Shown here piece by piece: positions 53,421 through 62,477 of a stretch of DNA of 64,000 bases. The translations under genes and the position numbers were made by a program. The notes below the pieces were generated by a model. The model saw only the letters and a program-made list of their open reading frames with translations. It was not told the origin of the DNA and searched no databases. How positions within the stretch are numbered: the first letter of the stretch is position 1; each line of letters starts with the position of its first letter. Source of the stretch: Acinetobacter bohemicus ANC 3994 (GTDB lineage Bacteria; Pseudomonadota; Gammaproteobacteria; Pseudomonadales; Moraxellaceae); assembly GCF_000367925.1 (NCBI RefSeq), contig NZ_KB849164.1, positions 784,349 through 848,348 of the forward strand, given 5' to 3'.

Positions 53421-53691
53421 AGAATTTTTCCTTGGAGTTTATTGTATTGCTATTATTTATAGATAGCACATTGTCCCAAAATGATCAATTTAGTCTCTGA
53501 AAAATGTTTTTAAATTCATTAAATTATATAAATATCATGCATATAATTGTGTTCTGTTTTGCATTTTAATCTGAGTTAAAAGCTCAACTTTGCTGTAAGT
53601 GTTTCTAAATGTTTAGACAAGCATTAAAATTTAAGAAAATAAGATTCTCTGTTTGAAAGAGCAGGAGAAATAATGACTGGGGAAGCATGCC

Positions 53692-54699
53692 GTGTATTCA
53701 AAATATTTAGCTTTAATGCTGTGTGGAATTACTGTGTTACACAGCAGTGGTTGTCAGAACATACAAACGAGTACCAAGGTGATTGCCAGCGTATTTAATG
53801 CTTCGACCAATGTTCAAAAAAAGCTGATTGATAAATATGCACCAGAAGAAATTTTGGTGCAAAAAGATATTCCCTATATGCAGGAACCCAAGTTGACCTT
53901 AGATGTTTATCAGCCCAAAAATGTGATGCAACTTGAGTCGCGTCCAACGGTGGTTTGGATTCATGGTGGCGGGTGGGTTTCAGGGTCTAAAGAACATGCA
54001 CGTGGTTATTTTAAACTTTTGGCAGATCAAGGCTATAACGTCATTTCAGTACAATATCAATTTGCCCCTGAAGCGATTTATCCAAATCAGTTGATACAGA
54101 TTAATCAAGCATTAAAATTTATAACCGATCATGCACAGCAATATCGTATTAATGCCAATCAAATTTATTTAGCGGGTGATTCCGCAGGGGCAAATTTAGT
54201 CAGTCATTATGCGGCACTTATTAGTAATCCCACCTTTGCTCAGCAATCAAATTTCAAGCCGCTTATTCAACGTGAGCAAATTAAAGGCTTAATTTTGCAT
54301 TGTGGGATTTATGATATGAATGCGTTTATTAATACTGCACCAGATGAACTTAAGCTTATTGAATGGGGAGTGTTTAACTTAGTTCAAAGCTATACTGGTA
54401 ATAAAAAAGATGATGTCGAGTTTTTAAAAAGTATTTCTCCAGTTCAATATTTAACAGCAAATTATCCGCCAGTCTTTATCAGTGGTGGAAATAAAGATTT
54501 TTTAACCAAGACTCAATCTGAACCTTTTGTGAAAGTATTGATGAGCCAAAAAATACCGGTTACAGAAGTATTTTATCCAGATGCCAAAGAATTTTTAGTA
54601 CATGAATATCAATTCATGATGAGTAAAGCTGCCAGTCAAGAAACCTTTAACAAAACCATCGCTTTTATTAATCATTATAGTTTGTCATCTGAAAAATGA
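53692..54699 (+). CDS. Alpha/beta-hydrolase esterase, probably exported
   Basis: The 335-residue protein matches carboxylesterase/acetylhydrolase families. It has the oxyanion motif WIHGGGWVSGSKEH, the nucleophile elbow AGDSAGANLVSHY, a catalytic Asp in SGGNKDFLT and a His in FLVHEY. The N-terminus (MYSKYLALMLCGITVLHSSG, then C) is a signal peptide with a loose lipobox. It starts with GTG at 53692 behind GGGGAAG. An out-of-frame ATG at 53673 with a better AGGAG site opens a 41-codon ORF overlapping the start. The substrate is unknown. Confidence 0.82.
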   Translation: MYSKYLALMLCGITVLHSSGCQNIQTSTKVIASVFNASTNVQKKLIDKYAPEEILVQKDIPYMQEPKLTLDVYQPKNVMQLESRPTVVWIHGGGWVSGSKEHARGYFKLLADQGYNVISVQYQFAPEAIYPNQLIQINQALKFITDHAQQYRINANQIYLAGDSAGANLVSHYAALISNPTFAQQSNFKPLIQREQIKGLILHCGIYDMNAFINTAPDELKLIEWGVFNLVQSYTGNKKDDVEFLKSISPVQYLTANYPPVFISGGNKDFLTKTQSEPFVKVLMSQKIPVTEVFYPDAKEFLVHEYQFMMSKAASQETFNKTIAFINHYSLSSEK

Positions 54700-54713
54700 T
54701 TACATTTCAAAAC

Positions 54714-54757
54714 TTGCAAAATATGAGCTTTTGTTTAAGATACCAACCAAACGGTAT
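54714..54757 (+). promoter_or_regulatory. Candidate promoter and TetR operator of the SMR pump
   Basis: A ttgcaa -35 (54714) and taagat -10 (54736, 16-nt spacer) are followed directly by an inverted repeat atacc-N8-ggtat (54740-54757) overlapping the -10. The placement fits repression by the TetR-family protein encoded just downstream of the pump. Confidence 0.4.
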
Positions 54758-54778
54758 GTTTGTTTTAAAGGTAAGATA

Positions 54779-55123
54779 ATGAGCCCTATAATGATGGCGT
54801 ATGGATTGCTTGCGCTGGCAATTGTTTCTGAGGTGACAGGTTCAACATTTTTAGTAAAATCAGAAGGTTTTACTAAGCTTGGCCCATCTGTGGCAGTCAT
54901 TGTTTTATTTAGTATTGCTTTTTATTTACTATCTCAAGTCATTAAAGTTATTCCCTTAGGAATTGCTTATGCTATATGGGCTGGGGTTGGTATTATCTTA
55001 ACCGCGATTATTGGATATTTTGTTTTCCGCCAAAGTCTTGATTTGCCTGCTATGCTGGGTATTGGCTTGATTGTATCAGGCGTTGTCGTGATTAATTTAT
55101 TTTCAAATTCTACTGGGCACTAG
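54779..55123 (+). CDS. SMR-family multidrug efflux protein
   Basis: Small multidrug resistance proteins are four-helix, dimeric drug/proton antiporters of the inner membrane. The 114-residue protein has the key membrane-embedded Glu (E18 in AIVSEVTGSTFLVKSEGFTK), IPLGIAYAIWAGVGIILTAI and GIGLIVSGVVVINLFS. It is of the EmrE/QacE/AbeS type, but its identity to AbeS cannot be settled by eye. The ATG at 54779 follows AAAGGTAAG. A TetR-family gene follows 7 nt later, probably in the same transcript. Confidence 0.9.
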   Translation: MSPIMMAYGLLALAIVSEVTGSTFLVKSEGFTKLGPSVAVIVLFSIAFYLLSQVIKVIPLGIAYAIWAGVGIILTAIIGYFVFRQSLDLPAMLGIGLIVSGVVVINLFSNSTGH

Positions 55124-55130
55124 TATAAGT

Positions 55131-55685
55131 ATGGAAAATGCGTATCAGCGTAAAAAAGAACCTGAACTTATTCGGCAAAAAATTTTAGCACATGCAATTC
55201 AATTATCTGCTGATAAAGGTGTGACAGGGGTTTCAATTCAAGCGGTCGCCGATTTAGTTGGTGTTTCTAAAGGTGGCGTTTTTCACCACTTTCCAAGTAA
55301 GCAAAAATTACTTGAGGCGATGGTGATTACCGTTTTAGAACATTTGGATGGTGTGATTGATCAATTCATTCAGGCGGATGATTGTGAATATGGTTGTTTT
55401 ACCCGTGCTTATATCGAAGTGACGTTACAGAAAAAGATCGTTGGTATGGAGCATTCGTGGTCAGCAATCTCCATGATCATGCTGACGGATCGCACGTTCA
55501 ATGATCTTTGGATTCACTGGTTAAATGCACGTTTAGAACGACATGCTGCAACAGATGCGGATTTAGAGTTAAAAATTTTACGTTTTGCTGCCGATGGTGT
55601 TTGGTTGACGGCATTTACAGAAGTTGAAAATCCTGATGAGACGCTAGAAATGAAACAGGAATTGATTCGCCGTAGTTATCCATAA
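55131..55685 (+). CDS. TetR-family regulator, likely repressor of the SMR pump
   Basis: The 184-residue protein has the TetR helix-turn-helix VSIQAVADLVGVSKGGVFHHF at about residues 34-54, and a C-terminal TetR_C-type ligand domain. It lies 7 nt after the SMR gene, so the two form one transcript. It is the natural candidate to bind the inverted repeat before the pump. Ligand unknown. Confidence 0.87.
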   Translation: MENAYQRKKEPELIRQKILAHAIQLSADKGVTGVSIQAVADLVGVSKGGVFHHFPSKQKLLEAMVITVLEHLDGVIDQFIQADDCEYGCFTRAYIEVTLQKKIVGMEHSWSAISMIMLTDRTFNDLWIHWLNARLERHAATDADLELKILRFAADGVWLTAFTEVENPDETLEMKQELIRRSYP

Positions 55686-55996
55686 CATTGCTTTAATTAT
55701 CGGTTAAAAAAAAGCACTCGATACAGGTAGGGTTGATCACTTAACGGGTTCTCACCCAAAAACTCACCAAATCCCTTTTGTTGATTGATAACTCGCAGAA
55801 ACCTTACTTTTCTAATCTTGCGGTGTATATACCTCATGCCTTGCGCTGCAAAATAAAGCCGTGCCTTATTTATTGCTCAAGTTGCGGATAATGTTTCTGC
55901 GTATCAAGTAACATCATGAGTTTAGAATAAAAAGCCAGTCAATTTCTTAACTGACTGGCCTTAGCTAATACCGGTGCTTTTCCTAACTTAAAGAGA
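55686..55996. other. Gap between convergent TetR and benE
   Basis: About 310 nt. Apart from the benE terminator hairpin I see nothing recognisable. One plus-strand stretch of about 48 codons ending near 55892 is open but has no usable start. Confidence 0.4.
55934..55959 (-). terminator. Rho-independent terminator after benE
   Basis: An 8-bp stem gccagtca / tgactggc has a loop of 10 nt; on the minus strand five T follow. Confidence 0.8.
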
Positions 55997-57181
55997 TTAT
56001 GCTTTAATTTTAGATTTACTTTTGAATTTGAAAATAAAGGACACCGCAAAACCGAATAATAGTCCCCAAAATGCAGAACCAATCCCAAAGAATTGTATGC
56101 CAGATGCGCAGAATAAGAAGGTCATTAAAGCAGCTTCTCGTTCATTGACATCATGAAAGGCAATCGCAATGTTGTGACTAATAGTGCCAAATAAGGCAAT
56201 TCCTGCCAAAGCCACAATAAAAATATGCGGAAATGACATTAATAAGCTGGTTAGCGTCGCAGCAAAAACACCCATCACAATATAGAAAAAGCCACAACTC
56301 ATGCCTGCAATATAGCGTTTTTTAGGGTCAGGATGAACTTGATCATCTAAACTGACTGCGGCACTAATTGCAGCAATATTAACGGTATAGCAACCAAAAG
56401 GAGAGAGTAAGGCTTGAGCAACCCCAGTCCACCCAATGAGATGATTAACATGTGGTTGATAGCCATAACTTTTGATCATGGCAATTCCCGGTAAATATTG
56501 AGATGCCATATTAATTACAAATAAAGGCAATGCTAAGCCCAAAATGGCAGACCATGTAAAGTCAGGTGTCATCCATACCGGTTTGGCAAGGCTCCATTGT
56601 AAAGCTGGAACATGGAATTCCATAAATATTGGACAAAGCACCAGCCCTGCAATCACGGTAATGACAATGCAATAACGTGGAGACAGTCGTTTTGATAGAA
56701 TGTATACCGCTAAAAGTGAAAGGATGAAACCCCAATCATTTTGCATACTTGCAAAAAGTGCGATCCCAAATTTTAGTAATACACCGGCAAGCATGGCACT
56801 GGTTAAGCTTTGTGGAATATAGGATAAAACTTTCTGAAAAATACCTAAAAAACCTAAAATTGCGGTTAATAAGCCACAAATGAAAAATGCACCAATCGCT
56901 TCATATAAGCTATAACCACTGCCTGTGGCAAGAATGAGCGCCAGACCTGCGGTTGACCAAGAGGTCGCAACAGGGTATTTAAACTTCCATGATAAAATAA
57001 AACCAGAGAGTCCAATACCTAAACCTAAGGCCCAAAACCAAGAGGTAATTTGTTCTGGTGTTGCACCTAATATTTGAGCGGCTTGAATGACCAGAACAGC
57101 AGATACACTAATACCAATCAGAAATGTAATAAAACCAGCAAATACTGCGGGTATAGAGAAGTCTTGAAGAAGTTTTTGCAT
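55997..57181 (-). CDS. benE: BenE-family benzoate/H+ symporter
   Basis: BenE imports benzoate with protons. The 394-residue protein has about 12 hydrophobic segments and family segments AALSPFGCYTVNIAAISAAV-like (here LLSPFGCYTVNIAAISAAVS) and DPKKRYIAGMSCGFFYIVMG. No benABCD or cat genes lie nearby, so this is an orphan copy whose substrate may differ from benzoate. Confidence 0.87.
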   Translation of the reverse strand: MQKLLQDFSIPAVFAGFITFLIGISVSAVLVIQAAQILGATPEQITSWFWALGLGIGLSGFILSWKFKYPVATSWSTAGLALILATGSGYSLYEAIGAFFICGLLTAILGFLGIFQKVLSYIPQSLTSAMLAGVLLKFGIALFASMQNDWGFILSLLAVYILSKRLSPRYCIVITVIAGLVLCPIFMEFHVPALQWSLAKPVWMTPDFTWSAILGLALPLFVINMASQYLPGIAMIKSYGYQPHVNHLIGWTGVAQALLSPFGCYTVNIAAISAAVSLDDQVHPDPKKRYIAGMSCGFFYIVMGVFAATLTSLLMSFPHIFIVALAGIALFGTISHNIAIAFHDVNEREAALMTFLFCASGIQFFGIGSAFWGLLFGFAVSFIFKFKSKSKIKA

Positions 57182-57343
57182 GATCCCTTGCTTATCTTAT
57201 TTTGACTAAATGGAGTATAAATGTCGTTTAATCATACGCCTTTTCATTATGATTAAAAGGTTTTCTGTTTAAAAATAACATGAATATTTAAAGATATTTC
57301 ATTTATTTGTTGTACCGAAATCTAGGCAAATAGAGGGGTGGAA

Positions 57344-58006
57344 CTATAAGGTTGCACTCGCCAGCTTAAGACCAAATGCACAAAATAAAATACCGACAGC
57401 GGCGACACATGTTGCAGCAACTTTATAACGATAATTAAAAAATGATGCCAGTTTAATCCCTGAAAAAATCAAAATGGTTAAATAACTCATACTCATGATT
57501 TGTAGGATGACGGATAAAACAGCAAAGCTGATTGCTGGATATGGATAGGCAGGATCGACAAACTGTACAAAGAAAGACAGATAGAACAAAATCGCTTTGG
57601 GATTTAAAAGGCTGATGGTTAAGGCAGTACGATAAGGACGAACATCTTCAATAGTCGCAGTTTGTGTGCTGGCCGCTATTTTTTGTGGGCGGTTTTGCCA
57701 TGTATGTACACTGGCAATCAGTAATTTAATGCCTAAATAAGATAAATAAAGTGCACCAACAACCTTAAGTAGAATAAACAGCCAAGGGAAAGCATGAAGT
57801 AACGATGCCGCTCCCAATACTGTGCAAAGAATGAGAATTAAATCACCGGTAAAAACGCCCCAAGCACCTTGATAGCCCGCTTTAATGCCAAAACGGGATG
57901 CGATGGACATCACATAAAGAGAATTTGGGCCAGGCAAAATGATAATTAAAATGGTACCAATAATGTAGGTAGTCACATCAGTAATGCCGAACACAAGCTG
58001 CTCCAA
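57344..58006 (-). CDS. LysE/RhtB-family amino-acid exporter (LeuE-like)
   Basis: The 220-residue protein has five to six membrane segments and the family start TYIIGTILIIILPGPNSLYVM with GIKAGYQGAWGVFTGD. The PGPN motif and the later LNPKAILFYLSFFVQFVDP are diagnostic for LysE/RhtB. LeuE exports leucine in E. coli, and this protein is closest to that type by eye; the actual substrate is unproven. Transaldolase lies upstream on the same strand. Confidence 0.85.
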   Translation of the reverse strand: MEQLVFGITDVTTYIIGTILIIILPGPNSLYVMSIASRFGIKAGYQGAWGVFTGDLILILCTVLGAASLLHAFPWLFILLKVVGALYLSYLGIKLLIASVHTWQNRPQKIAASTQTATIEDVRPYRTALTISLLNPKAILFYLSFFVQFVDPAYPYPAISFAVLSVILQIMSMSYLTILIFSGIKLASFFNYRYKVAATCVAAVGILFCAFGLKLASATL

Positions 58007-58070
58007 AGGATAAAAAACCGATGTTGCATGATAGCAAAATCGGCTTTATTTAACTGTAAAAGTCACATTT

Positions 58071-59060
58071 TTAAGGCTGAATTTCAGCATCTAAGCCAAA
58101 AGACTGACGCAGTAGGGTACTGAGTTGTTCACGGGCTTTAATAAAGCCATCAATACCACTTTGTAAAAGTTGGAAAGACATTAAGTCATGTTCAAGTTGC
58201 GCTTTAAATGTTTCTTTGGTTAAAGGCGTAACAATACGCTGACAATGCGCTTGTGCATGGTTATTTGAAAGTTGAGCAATCACTTCACGTTGATCTTGTT
58301 CAAGTTCTGCGAGCAGGTTTGGAGAAACGGTGAGTAGGTCACAGCCTGCTAATCCTAAAACTTGATCTATACTGCGGAAGCTTGCACCCATAATTTCCGT
58401 TTTAATACAGTGTTGTTTATAGAAATGGAAAATTTGCTTTACAGACAATACGCCTGGATCTTTATCAATCGGGTAGTGATCGACATTTTCTGCTTTTTTG
58501 TACCAATCTAAAATACGACCGACAAACGGTGAAATGAGGGTGATATTGGCTTCGGCACAGGCTTGAGCTTGATGTAAACCAAATAATAACGTGAGGTTAC
58601 AGTGAATACCTTCTGCTTCTAATGCCTTAGCAGCTTGAATACCTTCCCAAGTCGAAGCGATTTTAATTAAAATACGATTTTGCTCAATCCCATAGGTTTG
58701 GTACAAGGCAAGCAGTTCTTTGGCTTTGCTAATCGTGGCTTCGGTATCATAAGAAAGTGCGGCATCAACTTCAGTCGACACACGACCTTCAACCAGTTTT
58801 AAAATTTCAACGCCAAACTTGACCGTAAGAATATCAATGGTACGTTCAACTAAAAGATCATTTTGATAACCTTCAGATTTGGCTTGTTCAAAGGCAGCTT
58901 CAATCAGCGCTTTATTTTCAGGTTGACTTGCAGCAGCAGTAATCAGTGAAGGGTTGGTTGTTGCATCCAGTGGAAGGAATTTTTCAATAGCTGAAAGGTC
59001 GCTACTATCGGCAACAATGGTGGTTAAGTTTTTTAATTGGTTTAAGGCTGATTGAGTCAT
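58071..59060 (-). CDS. tal: Transaldolase
   Basis: Transaldolase moves dihydroxyacetone units in the non-oxidative pentose phosphate pathway. The 329-residue protein has FLPLDATTNPSLITAA near the start and the Schiff-base lysine in ILIKIASTWEGIQAA (K133). SPFVGRILDWY and MGASFRSIDQVLGLAGCD complete the TalA/TalB pattern. Acinetobacter lacks standard glycolytic sugar use, so its main role is probably pentose supply. Confidence 0.95.
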   Translation of the reverse strand: MTQSALNQLKNLTTIVADSSDLSAIEKFLPLDATTNPSLITAAASQPENKALIEAAFEQAKSEGYQNDLLVERTIDILTVKFGVEILKLVEGRVSTEVDAALSYDTEATISKAKELLALYQTYGIEQNRILIKIASTWEGIQAAKALEAEGIHCNLTLLFGLHQAQACAEANITLISPFVGRILDWYKKAENVDHYPIDKDPGVLSVKQIFHFYKQHCIKTEIMGASFRSIDQVLGLAGCDLLTVSPNLLAELEQDQREVIAQLSNNHAQAHCQRIVTPLTKETFKAQLEHDLMSFQLLQSGIDGFIKAREQLSTLLRQSFGLDAEIQP

Positions 59061-59147
59061 TGGTGTCTAGTTCTTAAAGTTATTTCCCGTATATTTGTTA
59101 TATCACAATCTCCTTTTATCCGAAGTAAAAAGCGGTATAACGAATGT

Positions 59148-60038
59148 CTATTTTGTATTTTTTCTTGAATTTCGGATGTGATTAATCAAAAAACGAGCAG
59201 CTGAGCCTAATTGGCTTTCACGACTCCAGACTAAATCGACATAATATTCAAATTTAGGGCTGAAATCTAAAAGATTAAGAATTTTAAGCTGCTGTTTAAT
59301 ATGTGGATTCTGATTTAACATTTCTAAAGGTAAAATCCCCCAACCTAAACCTTGCATAATCATCTCGCAGGCGGAGTGATTGTTATCTGTGCGCCAATAT
59401 TTTTTTGAAAAGAGTAATTCAGGCTTAAGCGTACGGTCACGACTGGCAACGACAATTTGACGACTTTGTAATATTTGTTCATAGCTAACCTGTTCAAATG
59501 TTGCTAAAGGAGCATGAATTGCAGCGACAGGTACTAAAGCCTCACGCTTAAGTTCGACAAACTGTTCGCTACTTTCCAATTGTTCGCGTTCAAACATCAA
59601 TGCCAGTTGAGCAGACTGATTAAGCAGCATCTTTTGTGCATCTTCTTGTGGTGCTGAAAAAACATTGATTTGCAGCTCTGGAAATTGCTTTTCGATCAGT
59701 GAAATGTAGTCAGTCCACTGGATATGTAGCAGTTCTGATACCACCACAATATTTAAAGATGACTCCAACCCTTCACTTAAGGCAAAAGCATGTTGTTTCC
59801 ATTGGTTCATCTCGATCAGTAATTGTTCGGTTTTTTCATACAAAATCACAGCTTGTGGTGTTGGAATAGGTTCGCGTCCAATACGTTGAAACAGGGTTAA
59901 ATTGAGGTCAATTTCTAAATTGGCAATCGACATACTGACTGCTGAAGGAACTTTCCCCAGTTGTCTGGCGGCAGCAGAAAAAGATCCCGTTTCAATCACA
60001 GTTTTAAAAATGGTCAGTTGTTCTTGATTGATATTCAT
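59148..60038 (-). CDS. aceR: LysR-family regulator, probable AceR
   Basis: The 296-residue protein has a LysR winged helix (IFKTVIETGSFSAAARQLGK, then VPSAVSMSIANLEIDL) and a substrate-binding domain. It is divergent from the aceI homologue with a 104-nt shared promoter region, the arrangement known for aceR-aceI in A. baumannii, where AceR activates the pump in response to its substrates (chlorhexidine; diamines as natural ligands). The name rests on this context. Confidence 0.85.
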   Translation of the reverse strand: MNINQEQLTIFKTVIETGSFSAAARQLGKVPSAVSMSIANLEIDLNLTLFQRIGREPIPTPQAVILYEKTEQLLIEMNQWKQHAFALSEGLESSLNIVVVSELLHIQWTDYISLIEKQFPELQINVFSAPQEDAQKMLLNQSAQLALMFEREQLESSEQFVELKREALVPVAAIHAPLATFEQVSYEQILQSRQIVVASRDRTLKPELLFSKKYWRTDNNHSACEMIMQGLGWGILPLEMLNQNPHIKQQLKILNLLDFSPKFEYYVDLVWSRESQLGSAARFLINHIRNSRKNTK

Positions 60039-60142
60039 CTGTTTATTTAACCTATCAATTATATTGAAAGAATCTGACTCGATTAATCAATAATACAAAC
60101 ATAAAATACTAAACATCAAGTTAAATTAAAGAGTATTTAAAC

Positions 60143-60571
60143 ATGTTGATTTCCAAGAGAAGGATTATTCATGCACTCAGCTATGAGATCATCCTGTTGG
60201 TCATCATCGCGATTGCATTAAGCATGATTTTTAAAATGCCGTTAGAAGTAACAGGGCTTCTGGGTATTGTGATGGCTGTGACATCGGTGATCTGGAATAT
60301 GGTATTTAACCATTTTTTTGAAAAATTTGAAGCCAAGCACCAATTAAAAAGAACGGTGAAAATTCGTATTTTGCATGCGATTGGTTTTGAAGGTGGTTTG
60401 ATGTTAGCCACGATCCCGATGGTGGCTTACGCTTTGCAAATGTCTATTTGGCAAGCGATTGTATTAGATTTTAGTTTAACCCTATGTATTTTGGTCTATA
60501 CCTTTATTTTCCAATGGTGCTATGACCACATTGAAGCGCGTATGGGATATCGACCTGTACATTCAGCTTAA
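60143..60571 (+). CDS. aceI: PACE-family efflux pump AceI
   Basis: AceI exports chlorhexidine and, naturally, short-chain diamines such as cadaverine and putrescine. The 142-residue protein has four membrane helices and the PACE signatures. These are RRIIHALSYEIILL with the essential acidic residue Glu15, WNMVFNHFFEKFE, RILHAIGFEGGL, and the ending FTFIFQWCYDHIEARMG-like segment (here YTFIFQWCYDHIEARMG). It is divergent from the LysR gene. Confidence 0.93.
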   Translation: MLISKRRIIHALSYEIILLVIIAIALSMIFKMPLEVTGLLGIVMAVTSVIWNMVFNHFFEKFEAKHQLKRTVKIRILHAIGFEGGLMLATIPMVAYALQMSIWQAIVLDFSLTLCILVYTFIFQWCYDHIEARMGYRPVHSA

Positions 60572-60660
60572 ACATATTTGATGAACTTGAGTCATCTTTA
60601 TAGCTGTGGTTTTTTGTTCATTTTGCTGGGTATTTGTATTTTATTTTAAAAAACGGCAAT

Positions 60661-60694
60661 AAAAAAACCGCTTGTATAAACAAGCGGTTTTTTT
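60661..60694. terminator. Two-way terminator between aceI and the thiolase gene
   Basis: A stem aaaaaaaccgcttg / caagcggttttttt around tataaa has A/T runs on both sides, so it can end transcripts from both converging genes. Confidence 0.9.
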
Positions 60695-60718
60695 ATTCAC
60701 AAAGTGAACGCAGTGACA

Positions 60719-62236
60719 TTATTTTTCAATAATGGCTGTTACACCTTGACCACCCGCAGCACAGATCGATACTAAGATACGACCTGAACCTTTTTGATTC
60801 AATAATTTCGCCGCAGTCGCAATAATACGACCACCCGTTGCAGCAAATGGATGACCAGCCGCAAGCGATGAACCTTTTACGTTGAGTTTAGTTCGGTCGA
60901 TTGAACCGAGTGGCGCATCTAAACCTAAACGCTCTTTACAGAATTTTGGATCTTCCCAAGCTTTCAAAGTTGAAAGCACTTGAGATGCAAATGCTTCATG
61001 AATTTCGTAATAATCGAAATCTTGTAAAGTAATACCTGCGCGCTCAAGCATACGTGGAACTGCATAAGCAGGCGCCATCAATAAGCCTTCTTTCTTACCA
61101 ACAAAGTCGACAGCAGCAGTTTCAGTAAAGGTTAAGTAAGCCAGTACTTCATGACCATTGGCTTTAGCCCATTCTTCTGAAGCTAAAAGTACACAAGATG
61201 CACCGTCAGTCAGTGGCGTTGAGTTGCCCGCAGTCATAGTACGTGCATCACCTTTACCAAAAGCAGGTTTAAGTTTTGCTAACTTTTCTACAGATGAATC
61301 TGCACGTAAGTTATTGTCACGTTCTAAACCTAGGAATGGCGTAATCAAGTCATCGAAGAAACCTTCTTCATATGCTGCTGCCATTTTCTGGTGTGAAGAT
61401 GCAGCAAGTTCATCTTGCGCTTCACGAGCAATACCCCATTCAAGCGCAGTAATCGCTTGATGATCACCCATAGAAAGACCTGTACGTGGCTCACCATTTT
61501 TAGGTGCATCCATTAAATCTTTCAGGTTAATTTTAGTTAACGCTTTTAAACGATCTTTCGCTGTTTTTGCGATGTTCAGTTCAAGTAATGCTTTACGTAA
61601 ACCGTCGCCAAAAGCGATCGGTGCATCAGAAGTGGTATCTACACCACCTGCAACACCCACTTCAATTTGACCGAGTGCAATTTTATTCGCCACAAGGAAC
61701 GCTGCTTGTAAGCCAGTACCACACGCTTGCTGAAGATCGTAAGCAGGTGTTTCTGGAGCTAATTCAGTATTGAGTACACATTCGCGAGTCATGTTAAAGT
61801 CACGGCTATGTTTTAATACAGCACCAGCAACGACTTCGCCTAAACGTTGACCTTGTAGATTAAAACGCTCAACAAGACCATTTAACGCAGCCGTAAACAT
61901 ATCTGAGTTTGATGCAGTGAAATAAGCACCGTTTGAACGAGCGAATGGGATACGGTTACCACCAATAATAGCAACGCGGCGAACTGTGTTTTGACTCATG
62001 GTTTTATCCTGTTGAACAGACGTTTGAGTTGTAGATTCAGGTTTTTTTGTAGTTGAAGAATTACTTTGACTACGAGGTGACGCAGAACGAGTGCGAGTCG
62101 TTTTGGTCGTATTCGTTGCTGGTTGTGTTGCAGTGCTTGAACTTTTAGCTGTGCGTGAAGTTCTTTTTGATGTATTTGACACTGTTTCCGCAGCAGAATT
62201 TTCGACTGCTGGATTTTCTTGAGTTGTCTTGCTCAT
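60719..62236 (-). CDS. Acetyl-CoA acetyltransferase (thiolase) with basic low-complexity N-terminus
   Basis: Thiolases make or cleave 3-ketoacyl-CoA. The core (about residues 80-505) starts MSQNTVRRVAIIGGNRIPFA and has the acylated Cys in DLQQACGTGLQAA (C172), HEAFASQV, and ICAAGGQG with the second catalytic Cys. The first ~79 residues are low-complexity, rich in Ser, Thr, Lys, Arg and Ala. The ATG at 61999 has its own AACAGGA ribosome binding site, so a short form (426 aa) is equally plausible. It is divergent from the FabG-like gene. Confidence 0.88.
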   Translation of the reverse strand: MSKTTQENPAVENSAAETVSNTSKRTSRTAKSSSTATQPATNTTKTTRTRSASPRSQSNSSTTKKPESTTQTSVQQDKTMSQNTVRRVAIIGGNRIPFARSNGAYFTASNSDMFTAALNGLVERFNLQGQRLGEVVAGAVLKHSRDFNMTRECVLNTELAPETPAYDLQQACGTGLQAAFLVANKIALGQIEVGVAGGVDTTSDAPIAFGDGLRKALLELNIAKTAKDRLKALTKINLKDLMDAPKNGEPRTGLSMGDHQAITALEWGIAREAQDELAASSHQKMAAAYEEGFFDDLITPFLGLERDNNLRADSSVEKLAKLKPAFGKGDARTMTAGNSTPLTDGASCVLLASEEWAKANGHEVLAYLTFTETAAVDFVGKKEGLLMAPAYAVPRMLERAGITLQDFDYYEIHEAFASQVLSTLKAWEDPKFCKERLGLDAPLGSIDRTKLNVKGSSLAAGHPFAATGGRIIATAAKLLNQKGSGRILVSICAAGGQGVTAIIEK

Positions 62237-62477
62237 AAGGCTTTTCCAAGCATGCTTACAGTATTCTTGGCGCTTACATTAACACAATACAGAATACCCT
62301 GAATTGACTAAAATGACATTGCGCAAAGCATTCAGGTCAAGACATCTACGGTTTAACTCAAGTATGATTCTATGGAAACTGATGGATCTATTGAAATAAG
62401 AGTATCTAACATCATATTGAAGTTAAAAGGATATCTTTAAATCCATCAAAAATTAATTCGTATGAGAGATAATAAAC

